64,000 nucleotides of DNA from positions 248,001 through 312,000 of the forward strand of contig NZ_LMFO01000001.1 in NCBI RefSeq assembly GCF_001426865.1, given 5' to 3'. The notes under the pieces are model-generated. The model was not told where the DNA came from and made no database searches. It saw nothing but the letters and a program-made list of their open reading frames with translations. Below are positions 31,298 through 40,178 of the stretch, one piece after another. The first letter of the stretch is position 1; each line of letters starts with the position of its first letter. Source of the stretch: Paenibacillus sp. Root52. GTDB lineage: Bacteria; Bacillota; Bacilli; Paenibacillales; Paenibacillaceae. The position numbers and the translations under genes are program-made.

Positions 31298-32689
31298 ATG
31301 ACTACCAATCATTCTGCTTCACAGAGCAAGGAGACGTTATTACTCCGAGTGCTTGTCTTCACCCTGATTATTTCTGTCATGAATGGCATGATGTTTAATG
31401 TGGTATTGCCGGTAATTAGCAAACAATTTCAGCTTACGGCTTCTCAATCGAGCTGGATTGTGACAGGTTATTTGATTGTATATGCAATTGGAACAGTTAC
31501 TTATGGCAAGCTCACCGATAGGTACAGCATGAAGCACTTAATTACGTTTGGTCTATTATTGCTCGCGGCAGGTTCTGTGATCGGCATTGTAGCTACTCAA
31601 TATTGGATGATTATTGTTGCACGGATTGTGCAAGCGGCTGGAGCTGCTGTCATTCCTGCACTTGCTATGATCATTCCGGTTCGTTACTTCTCACCTAAGA
31701 AGCGGGGTCAAGCCCTGGGAACCTCTGCCATTGGTATTGCTCTTGGATCTGCGCTAGGGCCTATTGTAGCCGGATTGATATCAAGTGTCTTAAGCTGGCA
31801 GTTTCTATTTGCTATTCCGTTGCTTTCGCTTGCAACACTACCCTTTTATCGAAAGTACCTGGATGACGACAGAGGAGTCAGTGAAAAAATGGATTATATC
31901 GGGGGATTAACATTAGCGGGGACAGTTGCTGCATGGTTACTCTCGTTGACTCAATCCAACCTATGGTTCTTATTGACAGGCATCATGTTCTTGATCTTGT
32001 TCATCTTACGAATTCGTTACGCTGAAGCACCATTCGTCAAGCCAGCCGTATTCCACAACAAACCTTATGCCATAGGAATGGGCATTGCATTCGTGCTGGT
32101 CGCCATTGGTTTTGGCATTCCATTTATAACGCCACAATTACTAGCACAAGTACATGGCTTCTCACCAGCTCTAACTGGAATGATCATGCTTCCATCCGCG
32201 CTCGTTGCTGCTCTTCTAGGACGTAAAGGCGGGAAGCTCGCCGATGAGAAAGGCAATCCTTTTCTGTTATATACGGCTTCTGTACTACTCATCATCGGTT
32301 TCATTTGCTTATCCTTTGTTATCAGTGCGTCACCGATTTGGATTGCTGTATTTCTGATCTTAGCAGTGTTAGGTCAATCGTACATGCAGATCGCGATGTC
32401 CAATACGATTGCACAGACACTTCCCAAGGAGCACATCGGCATCGGAATGGGATTGTTATCTATGTTCAATTTCATCGCGGCATCTGTATCTACCGCAGCT
32501 CTTGGCAAGGTGCTTGATCGGGGTGCAACTTCTGTTCATTTGAATCCTTGGATAGAAGTGAAGAGTGCTTTCGTGTATAGTAACATTTTTGTCGTGCTCG
32601 CCTTGTGTGTCGCTGCGATGCTGCTGTTTTATGTGCTGCAATATGGACGTAAACCCGTCGTAGACCTCCAGGTCAGACAGAACAGTTAA
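31298..32689 (+). CDS. MFS efflux transporter (drug:H+ antiporter type)
   Basis: 463 residues with 12-14 hydrophobic helices. The loop between helices 2 and 3 contains GKLTDRYSMKHL, the MFS motif A, and motif C-like GSALGPIVAGLI lies in helix 5 with the preceding RGQALGTSAIGIALG. The sequence resembles multidrug or tetracycline exporters of Firmicutes, but I cannot name a substrate. Control by the upstream TetR protein through the site at 31195 supports a toxic-compound efflux role. ATGAGGAAC lies before the ATG. Confidence 0.83.
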   Translation: MTTNHSASQSKETLLLRVLVFTLIISVMNGMMFNVVLPVISKQFQLTASQSSWIVTGYLIVYAIGTVTYGKLTDRYSMKHLITFGLLLLAAGSVIGIVATQYWMIIVARIVQAAGAAVIPALAMIIPVRYFSPKKRGQALGTSAIGIALGSALGPIVAGLISSVLSWQFLFAIPLLSLATLPFYRKYLDDDRGVSEKMDYIGGLTLAGTVAAWLLSLTQSNLWFLLTGIMFLILFILRIRYAEAPFVKPAVFHNKPYAIGMGIAFVLVAIGFGIPFITPQLLAQVHGFSPALTGMIMLPSALVAALLGRKGGKLADEKGNPFLLYTASVLLIIGFICLSFVISASPIWIAVFLILAVLGQSYMQIAMSNTIAQTLPKEHIGIGMGLLSMFNFIAASVSTAALGKVLDRGATSVHLNPWIEVKSAFVYSNIFVVLALCVAAMLLFYVLQYGRKPVVDLQVRQNS

Positions 32690-32714
32690 CAGAATGGGGG
32701 GGGACAGTCTCGAA

Positions 32715-33317
32715 TTATTCGGACTGAAACCCCCATGTTTCACCGCTTCCAATATCAAGGGTATGTCCATTCACGATAACCGTATGGTCGTTGTGCCATT
32801 GTAGCTCTACTTGATCCATCTTACTCTCCCAATACACCGCTTTTCTGAACCACAGTGCTCCTTGTAACTCCCCTACAATACCGAAGCTTCCCATGGCTCC
32901 CGCATCCGTTTTATAAAAGTTAATTGTATAGTGCTGGTCAGGAGATTGTGTCGTAGTAAGTAGTACTTTGGCTCCTGAGAAGATGGATGTAAGTGTCACG
33001 ACAAAAAGCAGGATGGAGACTAATATGAATGAGAGGATCGTCGAGATCCAGCTTCTGATCTTGGCGAACAAAGTTGATGTGTCCATAAAACTTATGATGG
33101 AAAGGATGAACGTCAGAATAGAGAGAATCACCATGACATAACCAGGTGGAGCAATCATCCACATATGATGGATACTTGAATACAAGGTATACAACGAAAT
33201 AGAGTACAACAAAAGGATAAGAACTAGTGCAATCCAGCTTATTTTTTTAACGATGATGAAGTCTCCTTTCGCACATGCTAGATTCAGATTACAGTTTTTC
33301 AGAGCCAGCTTACTCAC
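32715..33317 (-). CDS. Small membrane protein, DUF5412-like
   Basis: Up to 200 residues with three hydrophobic helices (roughly 27-48, 55-78, 88-113) and an exported C-terminal domain of about 80 residues. That domain has SPDQHYTINFYKTDAGAMG and a final HNDHTVIVNGHTLDIG, which I associate with DUF5412; function unknown. The start is unclear. The GTG at 33317 has no convincing RBS, while a strong AAAGGAG lies inside the frame near 33268 with no ATG, GTG or TTG at normal distance behind it; the codons there are ATC ATC GTT. Either a rare ATC start is used or the true start was altered. Confidence 0.6.
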   Translation of the reverse strand: MSKLALKNCNLNLACAKGDFIIVKKISWIALVLILLLYSISLYTLYSSIHHMWMIAPPGYVMVILSILTFILSIISFMDTSTLFAKIRSWISTILSFILVSILLFVVTLTSIFSGAKVLLTTTQSPDQHYTINFYKTDAGAMGSFGIVGELQGALWFRKAVYWESKMDQVELQWHNDHTVIVNGHTLDIGSGETWGFQSE

Positions 33318-33462
33318 TTTATGTATCTATCTCTTTCTAATACACCTTGTATTATAAGGGTTGTTTGGGAAAAATGTCCACGATATCACCTTTTATTAAG
33401 TTTCATCATTCCTAGTTAGAGCATATTCCAGCAGGAACTCCTCATGCTCCAATCTGTCAATA

Positions 33463-33509
33463 ACAAAAAGATGATCCCTGTGTAGTACATTGCGTACAGA
33501 GATCATCTT
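33463..33509 (-). terminator. Terminator of the GH27 gene (minus strand)
   Basis: AAGATGATCCCTGT pairs with ACAGAGATCATCTT (one mismatch). On the minus strand the stem is followed by TTTTTG. It lies about 50 bp past the GH27 stop. Confidence 0.75.
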
Positions 33510-33556
33510 AGGTAATTCATTTGATCGTTCTCTAGAAGTGAAGAGATTAATATTAA

Positions 33557-34834
33557 TTAAAACCGATAGAGGCGTACACCATGCACTGGAATGGTTGTGC
33601 GTAAAGTGTTCCCGTTTAACTCAGCTGAAGTTCCACTCCATAGCTCAGTACCTTCTGTAATGCCAGAAAGGTCGATCTCTTCAAGGTTCAAATCTAATGA
33701 AAGAGGCTTCTCACCAACATTGAAAATTGCAGCATAGGAGGAGCCTTCAGCATTCTGTGCAGTCCAGACGATCAGATCATCACGGCGCAGCGCTTCTCTC
33801 GCACCATAGCTGTCGCGATGCATACGCAGAACTTCACGGTTGGTTAGTAGCGAGAGCGTCCATTCATCGTTGTCTCGTAGTTCACCGCCGAAGATGAGTG
33901 GGGAGCGGAAAATACTCCATAACGACATCATCGTCAACTGTTCATCCTGCGTGAATCGAGTCCAACGGTCGGCTCCGCCACCGTCAACAGAACGGATGCC
34001 GATGTGACCCAGTGGCAGCATATCACAGTCTGGCCAGCAACCTTCCTTAGGAATACCCTGCCAGGTTCTGCAACGGTCAAACATATCTAGCAGCAGCGGC
34101 CATAGATCCCAGAAGTCATCCGTGACTCGCCACATATTAGCATGTTCAGCGAAATGTTCAGCGTACTCTACTGGAGCAGGCCCAGGAGAGAGGCTCAGAA
34201 CCATGGGGCGCCCAGAGCGTTCAATCGCTTTGGCGATCATCTCAATCTCTGGCTGATGTGTATCATAAAGTCTCGAAGCGGCAATATCATCTACTTTTAC
34301 CAGATCAACACCCCATTGCGCATACAATTCAAAGAGCGAGTCGTAATACGCCTGTGCACCTTCCTTAGTGGAATCTACTCCGTACATATCTGTATTCCAC
34401 GGACAAATGGAGTTCGGATGTGCAATATCACGCGCAGTCGCAGTTGTGCCAAGGATCGGTGTAGCTGCGTGTGCAGCTTGTCTTGGAATGCCGCGCATGA
34501 TATGGATGCCAAATTGAAGCCCTAGGCTATGTACATAATCGGCTAATGGTTTGAATCCTTGCCCATTCGCAGCAGAGGGAAACCGATTCTCAGCAGGCAT
34601 CAGACGGGAGTATTCGTCCATAACTAATGGAACGAAAGCGCGGTATTGAGACGAGTTAGCGAAAGGTTCGTACCACTGAATATCGACCGTAATATAGCTC
34701 CAGCCAAAGTCTTTGAGATGCTCTGCCATGTATTCGGCGTTGCCGCGAATTTCGTCTTCTGTAACGGCTGCGCCATAACAATCCCAGCTATTCCACCCGA
34801 GAGGTGGAGTTGGGGCTACAAGTTTATGATTCAT
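33557..34834 (-). CDS. GH27 family alpha-galactosidase (melibiase)
   Basis: 425 residues from the ATG at 34834. Two further in-frame ATGs at 34837 and 34840 sit within 1-4 nt of the AAGGAG, so the third is best spaced. The GH27 signature APTPPLGWNSWDCYG is at the N-terminus; the nucleophile is Asp182 in DLVKVDD and the acid/base is about Asp240 in WRVTDD. The C-terminal 80 residues form the usual antiparallel beta domain. There is no signal peptide, so it would remove alpha-galactosyl groups from imported galactomannan or raffinose-type sugars, or act on a related substrate. An AraC gene lies upstream in the same direction. Confidence 0.9.
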   Translation of the reverse strand: MNHKLVAPTPPLGWNSWDCYGAAVTEDEIRGNAEYMAEHLKDFGWSYITVDIQWYEPFANSSQYRAFVPLVMDEYSRLMPAENRFPSAANGQGFKPLADYVHSLGLQFGIHIMRGIPRQAAHAATPILGTTATARDIAHPNSICPWNTDMYGVDSTKEGAQAYYDSLFELYAQWGVDLVKVDDIAASRLYDTHQPEIEMIAKAIERSGRPMVLSLSPGPAPVEYAEHFAEHANMWRVTDDFWDLWPLLLDMFDRCRTWQGIPKEGCWPDCDMLPLGHIGIRSVDGGGADRWTRFTQDEQLTMMSLWSIFRSPLIFGGELRDNDEWTLSLLTNREVLRMHRDSYGAREALRRDDLIVWTAQNAEGSSYAAIFNVGEKPLSLDLNLEEIDLSGITEGTELWSGTSAELNGNTLRTTIPVHGVRLYRF

Positions 34835-34942
34835 CATCATGCTCCTTTACTGATTCTTTATTGCTCTCTTACAATTATCATAGTATAGGAGAATATCAAT
34901 AATCTACAGTAATCTAGATGAACGAATAGCAATATATTGCGG

Positions 34943-35824
34943 TCAGTCGAAGAACAATTTACGATAAACCAGACTTTCTCCTCCACTGCGAAAATCGCCG
35001 GGTGTAATGCCAGTTAAACTCCGAAATGCTTTGATAAAGTAGCTTCCACTGGAATATCCAACACGCTCTGCGATCGTTTCAACACTTAAGTTTGTGCCAC
35101 GAAGCAACTCCATCGCCTTCTCGGTACGGATGCGAGTCAAATAAGCTCCAGGAGTTAAACCTGTGGTGGAGGAAAAGCGGCGAATGAAGTGATATTTAGA
35201 GAGAGAAACAAACTCGGACAGTTGATCCATACTGATCATCCTAGAATAGTTGTTTTCAATAAAATCAACGGCTTGTTGGATAGGTTCTGACCAGATTTCC
35301 CTGTTCTGCAGAGTTGTTTTCTGTAACCTAACCAATTCAGTCATGAATTGATAGACACACGAGGACGCCATTAGCGGATCTGTAATTCTGCCTGCTGCTG
35401 CATCGGTTACCATCATTCGCAACAAGCGAATCGGAACACATTCATAAGGAAGATCGGGGATCTCTCCTGATTCACGAAGGAATTTTCGCCAGTGGGGCAG
35501 TACAAGATTAGGTCTGAACAACAAAAATATGAATTCCCACGGTTCTTGCGATTCCGGAGGATAATAATAGCGATGTGAACTCGGGATTTCGGCTAAAAAT
35601 GCTTGTCCTGCGGTGACACGATGAACGCGACCTTGTGACTCAAATATACCTTCGCCGGAGATTGTATACTGGAATAGAAGCAAAGGTCCATCTGTACGCT
35701 CCAATCCGTCCCAGTGGTAAGAAGCATCGGTTATTGAATCAGACCCTACTGCAAATAGAACGCAAAGTTGTAGATCGGTATCCTCAGCGAACCGAAAGCC
35801 ATAGGTACCCCTGGGTATGTTCAT
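34943..35824 (-). CDS. AraC-family regulator upstream of the GH27 gene
   Basis: 293 residues with an N-terminal cupin domain (about 30-150, YTISGEGIFESQGRVHRV and GQAFLAEIPSSHRYYYP) and a C-terminal double helix-turn-helix (about 190-285, LSEFVSLSKYHFIRRFSS and VETIAERVGYSSGSYFIKAF). GAGGAGG lies before the ATG. It is co-oriented with the GH27 gene about 108 bp away, so the two may be co-transcribed or the regulator may act on the gap. Confidence 0.85.
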   Translation of the reverse strand: MNIPRGTYGFRFAEDTDLQLCVLFAVGSDSITDASYHWDGLERTDGPLLLFQYTISGEGIFESQGRVHRVTAGQAFLAEIPSSHRYYYPPESQEPWEFIFLLFRPNLVLPHWRKFLRESGEIPDLPYECVPIRLLRMMVTDAAAGRITDPLMASSCVYQFMTELVRLQKTTLQNREIWSEPIQQAVDFIENNYSRMISMDQLSEFVSLSKYHFIRRFSSTTGLTPGAYLTRIRTEKAMELLRGTNLSVETIAERVGYSSGSYFIKAFRSLTGITPGDFRSGGESLVYRKLFFD

Positions 35825-35997
35825 AAATACTTCCTCCTCGTTTAGCTGTCATGATTGAGTTTACGGAACAGTGGTTCATTGATCGTTCTATTATATCGTA
35901 TCAAGTTTAAGGAACAACCAAACGAACGAATGAATATTTTTAATGACCACTTTACATACTACACAGGTAATAAAAACGACATTTAGGAGGTTTTACC

Positions 35998-36348
35998 TTG
36001 AATCAATTTTCACAAACTCAACAAATCACGCAGCTAGCTCAACAGCTCACTCAACAAACGCAACAAGCATCCATGCAATATCAACAGCTTTTGAGACAAG
36101 AGCAGAGCAATGCTGAACAATTGAACCAAATCGCACAGCGGGAGCAGCAAGCAGCTCATATCATTCAAACAGCTCTTCAAGGACATCAAACGGCGATCCA
36201 ACAATTACAACAAATTGCAAACATTGCACAACAAATTGCACATACAGCAACTCAGAATGTATCTCACATAGAACAACCTTATAACAATCCACTGATTGGT
36301 TCTCCTGCTTCAACCTATGGAAACTTCAGCAACCAGAATCGTCAGTAG
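35998..36348 (+). CDS. Gln-rich small protein, possible spore-coat-like
   Basis: 116 residues with a TTG start, supported by a perfect AGGAGG 7 nt upstream. 34 of 116 residues are glutamine, mostly in the first 85, arranged in heptad-like QQxxQQ patterns suggestive of a long helix or coiled coil. The tail is Asn/Ser/Gly-rich (PYNNPLIGSPASTYG). There are no Cys, no Trp and no signal peptide. I do not recognise a family by name; similar Q-rich short proteins occur in sporulating Firmicutes, and the neighbouring manganese catalase and DUF3231 gene fit a spore-related context, but this is inference. Confidence 0.65.
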   Translation: MNQFSQTQQITQLAQQLTQQTQQASMQYQQLLRQEQSNAEQLNQIAQREQQAAHIIQTALQGHQTAIQQLQQIANIAQQIAHTATQNVSHIEQPYNNPLIGSPASTYGNFSNQNRQ

Positions 36349-36381
36349 GATATTGGCATTAGCAAAAAGGAATGAAGCAAA

Positions 36382-36412
36382 AAAAGGAACCCATAATGTG
36401 GGTTCCTTTTTA
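36382..36412. terminator. Bidirectional terminator between convergent genes
   Basis: AAAAGGAACCCA pairs perfectly with TGGGTTCCTTTT around TAATG. A-tract before and T-tract after, so it serves both the Gln-rich gene and the manganese catalase gene. Confidence 0.85.
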
Positions 36413-36453
36413 GTGTGTTACATGCTCGATAAGTCAGTAATTACTCGAGCATC

Positions 36454-37308
36454 TTAAGCATTTAAATCATGCAAGCCAGGACTATGCTCGTTAGGAAGCT
36501 CTGGCATATAAGGCAATGGAAAACCTTGTGGTGGCTCCGTGACTTGCAGCTCACCGCCATTCCGACTTGGGGATTGTCCGCTGTATATTTCAGCAATCCG
36601 TGTCTGGTCTAAGCGGAAGTTAAATTGTGCATTATGGTAACCGAGATCAACGTACTTCTGGCATTCCGGATACTTGTTAATATCGTAGTTGGGAACAGGG
36701 AACAATTTTCCCCAATTGACGCCAAGTGTTTCAAGAGCCTTCGCAAATGCATTTTGATGAGCGTTATCACGAACGATCAGGAAACCTAACGTTTCACGGA
36801 ACGCTTTGTTAGTGCTCATTTCGTAGATTCTTGTTTTTTGCAGTACACCTGTTAACTCCAATACAACGTTATCCAGCAAATTACTAACGAGGTTGCCGTG
36901 ATCATATACATAATTGCCAAGCCACGGATTCCCTCCAGCATCTACGGGCAGTGAGCTCTGTGCGCCCATAATGTAATGATGAGGATTGGCATGTTTGATT
37001 GCTTCGTCCAGCGGAGCACCGTCGATGCCAGCTTGACCGGCACCTTCGGCACCTGCACCAGTCAACAACTGATTAATCGTTTGTTGCACCAATTCAATAT
37101 GACTTAATTCCTCCAGAAATACACCCCGAAGGAGATCTCTATACTGTGTCGCTTGGCCACGGAAATTACTGCTCTGGAAAAAAAACTGCATCATCGTCCG
37201 CATTTCGCCGAATTGACCGCCAAGTGTTTCTTGCAGCACTTTTGCTGCAGCCGGGTCGGGTTTGTCCGGAACTATCATATTAATTAGGTCTTCTCTATAG
37301 AAAAACAT
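36454..37308 (-). CDS. Manganese catalase
   Basis: 284 residues, the length of Bacillus YdbD-type manganese catalases, which break down hydrogen peroxide at a di-manganese centre. The ferritin-like four-helix bundle carries the expected ligands: Glu in GGQFGEMRTMMQ, Glu and His in LEELSHIELV, Glu in VVLELTGVL, and His in RDNAHQNAF. The C-terminal tail with the PPQGFPLPYMPELP segment is also typical. GGAGG lies 6 nt before the ATG. Related CotJC proteins are spore coat components, so a spore role is possible. It is divergent from the DUF3231 gene. Confidence 0.9.
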   Translation of the reverse strand: MFFYREDLINMIVPDKPDPAAAKVLQETLGGQFGEMRTMMQFFFQSSNFRGQATQYRDLLRGVFLEELSHIELVQQTINQLLTGAGAEGAGQAGIDGAPLDEAIKHANPHHYIMGAQSSLPVDAGGNPWLGNYVYDHGNLVSNLLDNVVLELTGVLQKTRIYEMSTNKAFRETLGFLIVRDNAHQNAFAKALETLGVNWGKLFPVPNYDINKYPECQKYVDLGYHNAQFNFRLDQTRIAEIYSGQSPSRNGGELQVTEPPQGFPLPYMPELPNEHSPGLHDLNA

Positions 37309-37479
37309 GGTTGTCCTCCAATCAAGTAAGTGACAGGGTTAGTCTCTTCCTTCCTTCTCAATTTATGTGAAAGGATCCACTAACAAAGTTTGGTTACTTG
37401 ATTATGAATATTATTTTGCTCTAAGGCAGACGATATCTCGGGTAAAAAACGATCACATGATCTGGAGGGGAAATAAAAA

Positions 37480-37998
37480 ATGGGTATTTTGAGTGGTAAT
37501 CCGAAAAACGAGCCGATGCACTACGGAGAAATTTTCAGTGTGTGGGAATGTTCGATGATGGCAAAAGGTGCAGTGTCCTGTTATCAGGCTTATTTGAATC
37601 ATGCGGGTGACAAGGATCTGAAAAAAATACTGGATGATCTATTGGATCAAGCCAAACTTGAAATTAAAGAATGCGATACATTACTTACGGAGAATGGTAT
37701 TGCACCTGCGCCAACATTGCCGGAAAGACCTCCCGTTAAGTTGGAAGATATTCCGGCTGGAGCTAGATTTACAGACCCTGAAATTGCCGCTAAAGTGGCA
37801 GCAGATACGTCTTTGGGGTTAGTTGCGGCGAGTCAAGTGATAGGTCAATCCATTCGGGAAGATATCGGAGCTTTGTTTGCCAAATATCATGTAACAAAAA
37901 CAGCACTAGGTGTGCGGATTCTGCAAATGAACAAAGAGAAGGGCTGGCTCATTCCGCCACCACTTCAGGTGAAAAGACCCGATTCGGACGAGGCTTAA
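37480..37998 (+). CDS. DUF3231 family protein (ferritin-like helical bundle)
   Basis: 172 residues, alpha-helical and soluble. The N-terminal GNPKNEPMHYGEIFSVWECS and the central ERPPVKLEDIPAGARFTDPEI are the recognisable DUF3231 features; the fold is thought to be ferritin-like and related to coat protein CotF. No function is established. GGAGGGG precedes the ATG. Its neighbour, divergent across about 170 bp, is the manganese catalase; both are helical-bundle proteins often found in sporulating bacteria. Confidence 0.75.
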   Translation: MGILSGNPKNEPMHYGEIFSVWECSMMAKGAVSCYQAYLNHAGDKDLKKILDDLLDQAKLEIKECDTLLTENGIAPAPTLPERPPVKLEDIPAGARFTDPEIAAKVAADTSLGLVAASQVIGQSIREDIGALFAKYHVTKTALGVRILQMNKEKGWLIPPPLQVKRPDSDEA

Positions 37999-38011
37999 GT
38001 AAATCCTTCGA

Positions 38012-38040
38012 AAAGTCGCTGTGAAGCGGCTTTTTGTTTT
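38012..38040 (+). terminator. Terminator after the DUF3231 gene
   Basis: AAAGTCGCT and AGCGGCTTT pair (one T-G) around GTGA, followed by T's. Same hairpin family as at 17526. Confidence 0.9.
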
Positions 38041-38104
38041 TTTATAGTATGCATTTGCATCTGCTCATCATTTACGGAAGCTTGATTTTATTTTGTCCAA
38101 TATA

Positions 38105-38461
38105 CTACTCTGTTGAAGAATCTGCACTTTTGATACTGGAAGGAATATGATGCTCGCCCCATTTCACAATCGATTCAATTAATGGCACCAAATGCTGCCC
38201 AGAGGATGTTAGTGAATACTCAACTCTAGGCGGAACTTCATTATATTGTTCTCTGTGAACAATGCCATAATCAATGAGGTCTTTCAAACAATTCGTAAGC
38301 ATTGTACCCGTTATGCCGTGCAGTCTTCTTTTTAATTCATTGTAACGGATGGTTTCATTCTCACTAAGAATCGCTAGTATTGGCAAATTCCACTTGCCTC
38401 CAATTACCTGAAATGCATAGGTTGCTGGACATAGTTGATCCAGATTGAAGTCATATTTCAC
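38105..38461 (-). CDS. HxlR-family winged-helix regulator
   Basis: 118 residues from a GTG start with GGAGG 7 nt upstream. The MarR/HxlR winged helix is clear: VIGGKWNLPILAIL at 20-33, RYNELKRRLHGITGTMLTNCL for the recognition region, and RVEYSLTSSG in the wing. Cys11 (LCPATY) sits at the position of the redox-active N-terminal cysteine of YodB/HypR-type regulators, which sense quinones, aldehydes or disulphide stress. It is divergent from a DsbA-like gene and probably regulates it through the inverted repeat in the gap. Confidence 0.85.
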   Translation of the reverse strand: MKYDFNLDQLCPATYAFQVIGGKWNLPILAILSENETIRYNELKRRLHGITGTMLTNCLKDLIDYGIVHREQYNEVPPRVEYSLTSSGQHLVPLIESIVKWGEHHIPSSIKSADSSTE

Positions 38462-38476
38462 TTGATAACCTCCATT

Positions 38477-38494
38477 AGTATACTTTTTTATACT
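38477..38494. promoter_or_regulatory. Candidate HxlR operator
   Basis: AGTATA and TATACT arms separated by CTTTTT, located 16 bp before the HxlR start in the divergent gap. It could equally be an AT-rich promoter element. Confidence 0.35.
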
Positions 38495-38606
38495 TAGTAA
38501 GAAAAATAATAGTACTTGTTGTCAGGACTGCAACTATTATAATCATACTAGAAAGAGCAATCAAATCATGTTTCAAGCTCCGAGAATTCGAAAGGTGTGA
38601 TTACGA

Positions 38607-39521
38607 ATGGCAGTTAGACCTATGATGTGTGACTTAGCGACAGGCGTATGTGGCCCTGGTGATGAAGATATGATGCAAGAGGTGGATCTTAATCCATCGG
38701 AGAAGAAGATTACTTTATATTACGCGACAGATCCAATCTGTTCGCACTGTTGGGCACTTGAGCCTGTACTGAATCGTTTTGTAGAGCAGTATGGTCAGTT
38801 CGTTGATGTACGAATCATGATGGGAGGGTTGCTGGCGAGCTGGCAAGGTTTCTCAGATGGAGCGAACGGAATTCAGAAGCCTTCTGATGTTGCTGGTCAT
38901 TGGAGAGAAGTGGGTGAACATTCTCGGATGCCGATTGATGGCTCAGTGTGGCACACCGATCCGATCCTTTCATCCTATCCTCCATCACGTGTGTTCAAGA
39001 TCATTCAACATACACATAAGGGTAAGGAAGAGAAATTCTTAAGACGAGCGCGTGAAGAGGTGTTTGTATTCAATCGGAATATTGGTGATGAGCAAGTGCT
39101 TATGGATATAGTGAACCAGCTCGGCTTAGATGGCAAACAAATTGTGGAAGAGGCCAGTCAGCAGTCCGCACAGGATCTGTTGGAAGAAGATTTTGAGATG
39201 GTAGCGCGCCTGGGTGTTAGAGGTTTTCCATCCATTGTGATGGTGAATGAAGAGAACAAAGGCATCAAAGTAGTCGGTGCACGCTCTCTGGACACGTATG
39301 TACAAGCGCTTCAGCAGATCACAGCGCGTGAAGTTACGCCTAGAGCCATTCCAAGCTTATCTAACAAGTTGAAAGAGACACACATGCTCTTCTCCAAAGA
39401 GATTGAAGTGATGTACGATCTGGAGCAACATGCGGTAGAGGCATTTATCACATCTGAACTGGCTCCGAATACCTATGAAACGCAACTGATTCTGGATGAG
39501 CTCTACGTGGTGCAACGATAA
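38607..39521 (+). CDS. DsbA-family thioredoxin-fold protein (YjbH/SpxH-like)
   Basis: 304 residues, no signal peptide. After an N-terminal extension of about 35 residues, a thioredoxin fold begins (ITLYYATDPICSHCWALEPVLN) with the redox motif Cys-Ser-His-Cys and the DP-C-x-x-C-W context typical of FrnE/YjbH-like cytoplasmic DsbA proteins. The cis-Pro loop is GVRGFPSIVMVN. A C-terminal segment of about 75 residues is less conserved. YjbH is an adaptor for ClpXP degradation of Spx, but here the divergent HxlR regulator suggests a thiol-stress-induced oxidoreductase. Its first residues also contain two Cys (MCDLATGVCGPG). Confidence 0.8.
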   Translation: MAVRPMMCDLATGVCGPGDEDMMQEVDLNPSEKKITLYYATDPICSHCWALEPVLNRFVEQYGQFVDVRIMMGGLLASWQGFSDGANGIQKPSDVAGHWREVGEHSRMPIDGSVWHTDPILSSYPPSRVFKIIQHTHKGKEEKFLRRAREEVFVFNRNIGDEQVLMDIVNQLGLDGKQIVEEASQQSAQDLLEEDFEMVARLGVRGFPSIVMVNEENKGIKVVGARSLDTYVQALQQITAREVTPRAIPSLSNKLKETHMLFSKEIEVMYDLEQHAVEAFITSELAPNTYETQLILDELYVVQR

Positions 39522-39560
39522 TATAGAAGGAATCCACTTCTGCATATGAAAACGACTATA

Positions 39561-39595
39561 AATAAATCGACGTCTAGTTGTCGGTTTATTTTTTT
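39561..39595 (+). terminator. Terminator after the DsbA-like gene
   Basis: AATAAATCGAC pairs with GTCGGTTTATT (one T-G) around an eight-base loop, with T's after. Confidence 0.75.
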
Positions 39596-39732
39596 GTCTG
39601 CGAATGAAATGCATCGTCACAATACCTTTGATTCTATGAATTGAAGGATTTGATTTATCGTACACAACTGGGTAAGATTAGACTCATTGTCATTGCCGAC
39701 AGAATGCAAGATTACCCAAAGGAGAAATGAAC

Positions 39733-40167
39733 ATGTTTTTTAGAAAAATAGGTTATACGTTGTTAATTATCTTGGCTGCACTGGTGTTCTCAGGTTGTAC
39801 CCCGCAGTCGATTCTGGATCAGACTACGACTACGGCTTCACAGGATATGGGATTTGATGAGGTCGCCAAGTATATATCGGAGCACACTGCGCTTCCGCCG
39901 AACTACATTACGAAGAAAGAGGCCAGAGCATTGGGCTGGGAACCAAGCGAAGGGAATTTGCAAGAAGTTGCTCCAGGCAAAAGCATCGGCGGGGATGTGT
40001 TTAGAAATCGAGAAGGCTTGTTACCGAATAAGAAAGGCCGAACGTGGTATGAAGCTGACATCCATTATTCAGGTGGAAGACGTGGAAGTGATCGAATCTT
40101 ATATTCAAACGACGGACTAATCTATAAGACAACAGACCATTATGAATCATTTGAGCAGTTAAAATAG
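39733..40167 (+). CDS. Barnase-family ribonuclease with lipoprotein-type signal
   Basis: 144 residues from the ATG at 39733, which has GGAG at 8-nt spacing; the ATG at 39727 is only 2 nt away. The mature domain aligns by eye along its length with barnase of Bacillus amyloliquefaciens: LPPNYITKKEARALGW, the guanine-binding GKSIGGD loop region, the catalytic base Glu107 in YEADIH (barnase Glu73), the arginines of GRRGSDR, and the acid His136 in TTDHY (barnase His102). Unlike barnase, the signal peptide ends in VFSGC, so Cys22 may be lipidated and the enzyme tethered to the membrane. The barstar gene follows 11 bp later. Confidence 0.9.
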   Translation: MFFRKIGYTLLIILAALVFSGCTPQSILDQTTTTASQDMGFDEVAKYISEHTALPPNYITKKEARALGWEPSEGNLQEVAPGKSIGGDVFRNREGLLPNKKGRTWYEADIHYSGGRRGSDRILYSNDGLIYKTTDHYESFEQLK

Positions 40168-40178
40168 CGGAGGGTATT

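Noticed and set aside
31298..32689. Calling the MFS exporter a specific tetracycline resistance gene
   Set aside because: General MFS motifs are visible but nothing specific to Tet proteins; a substrate name would be invention.
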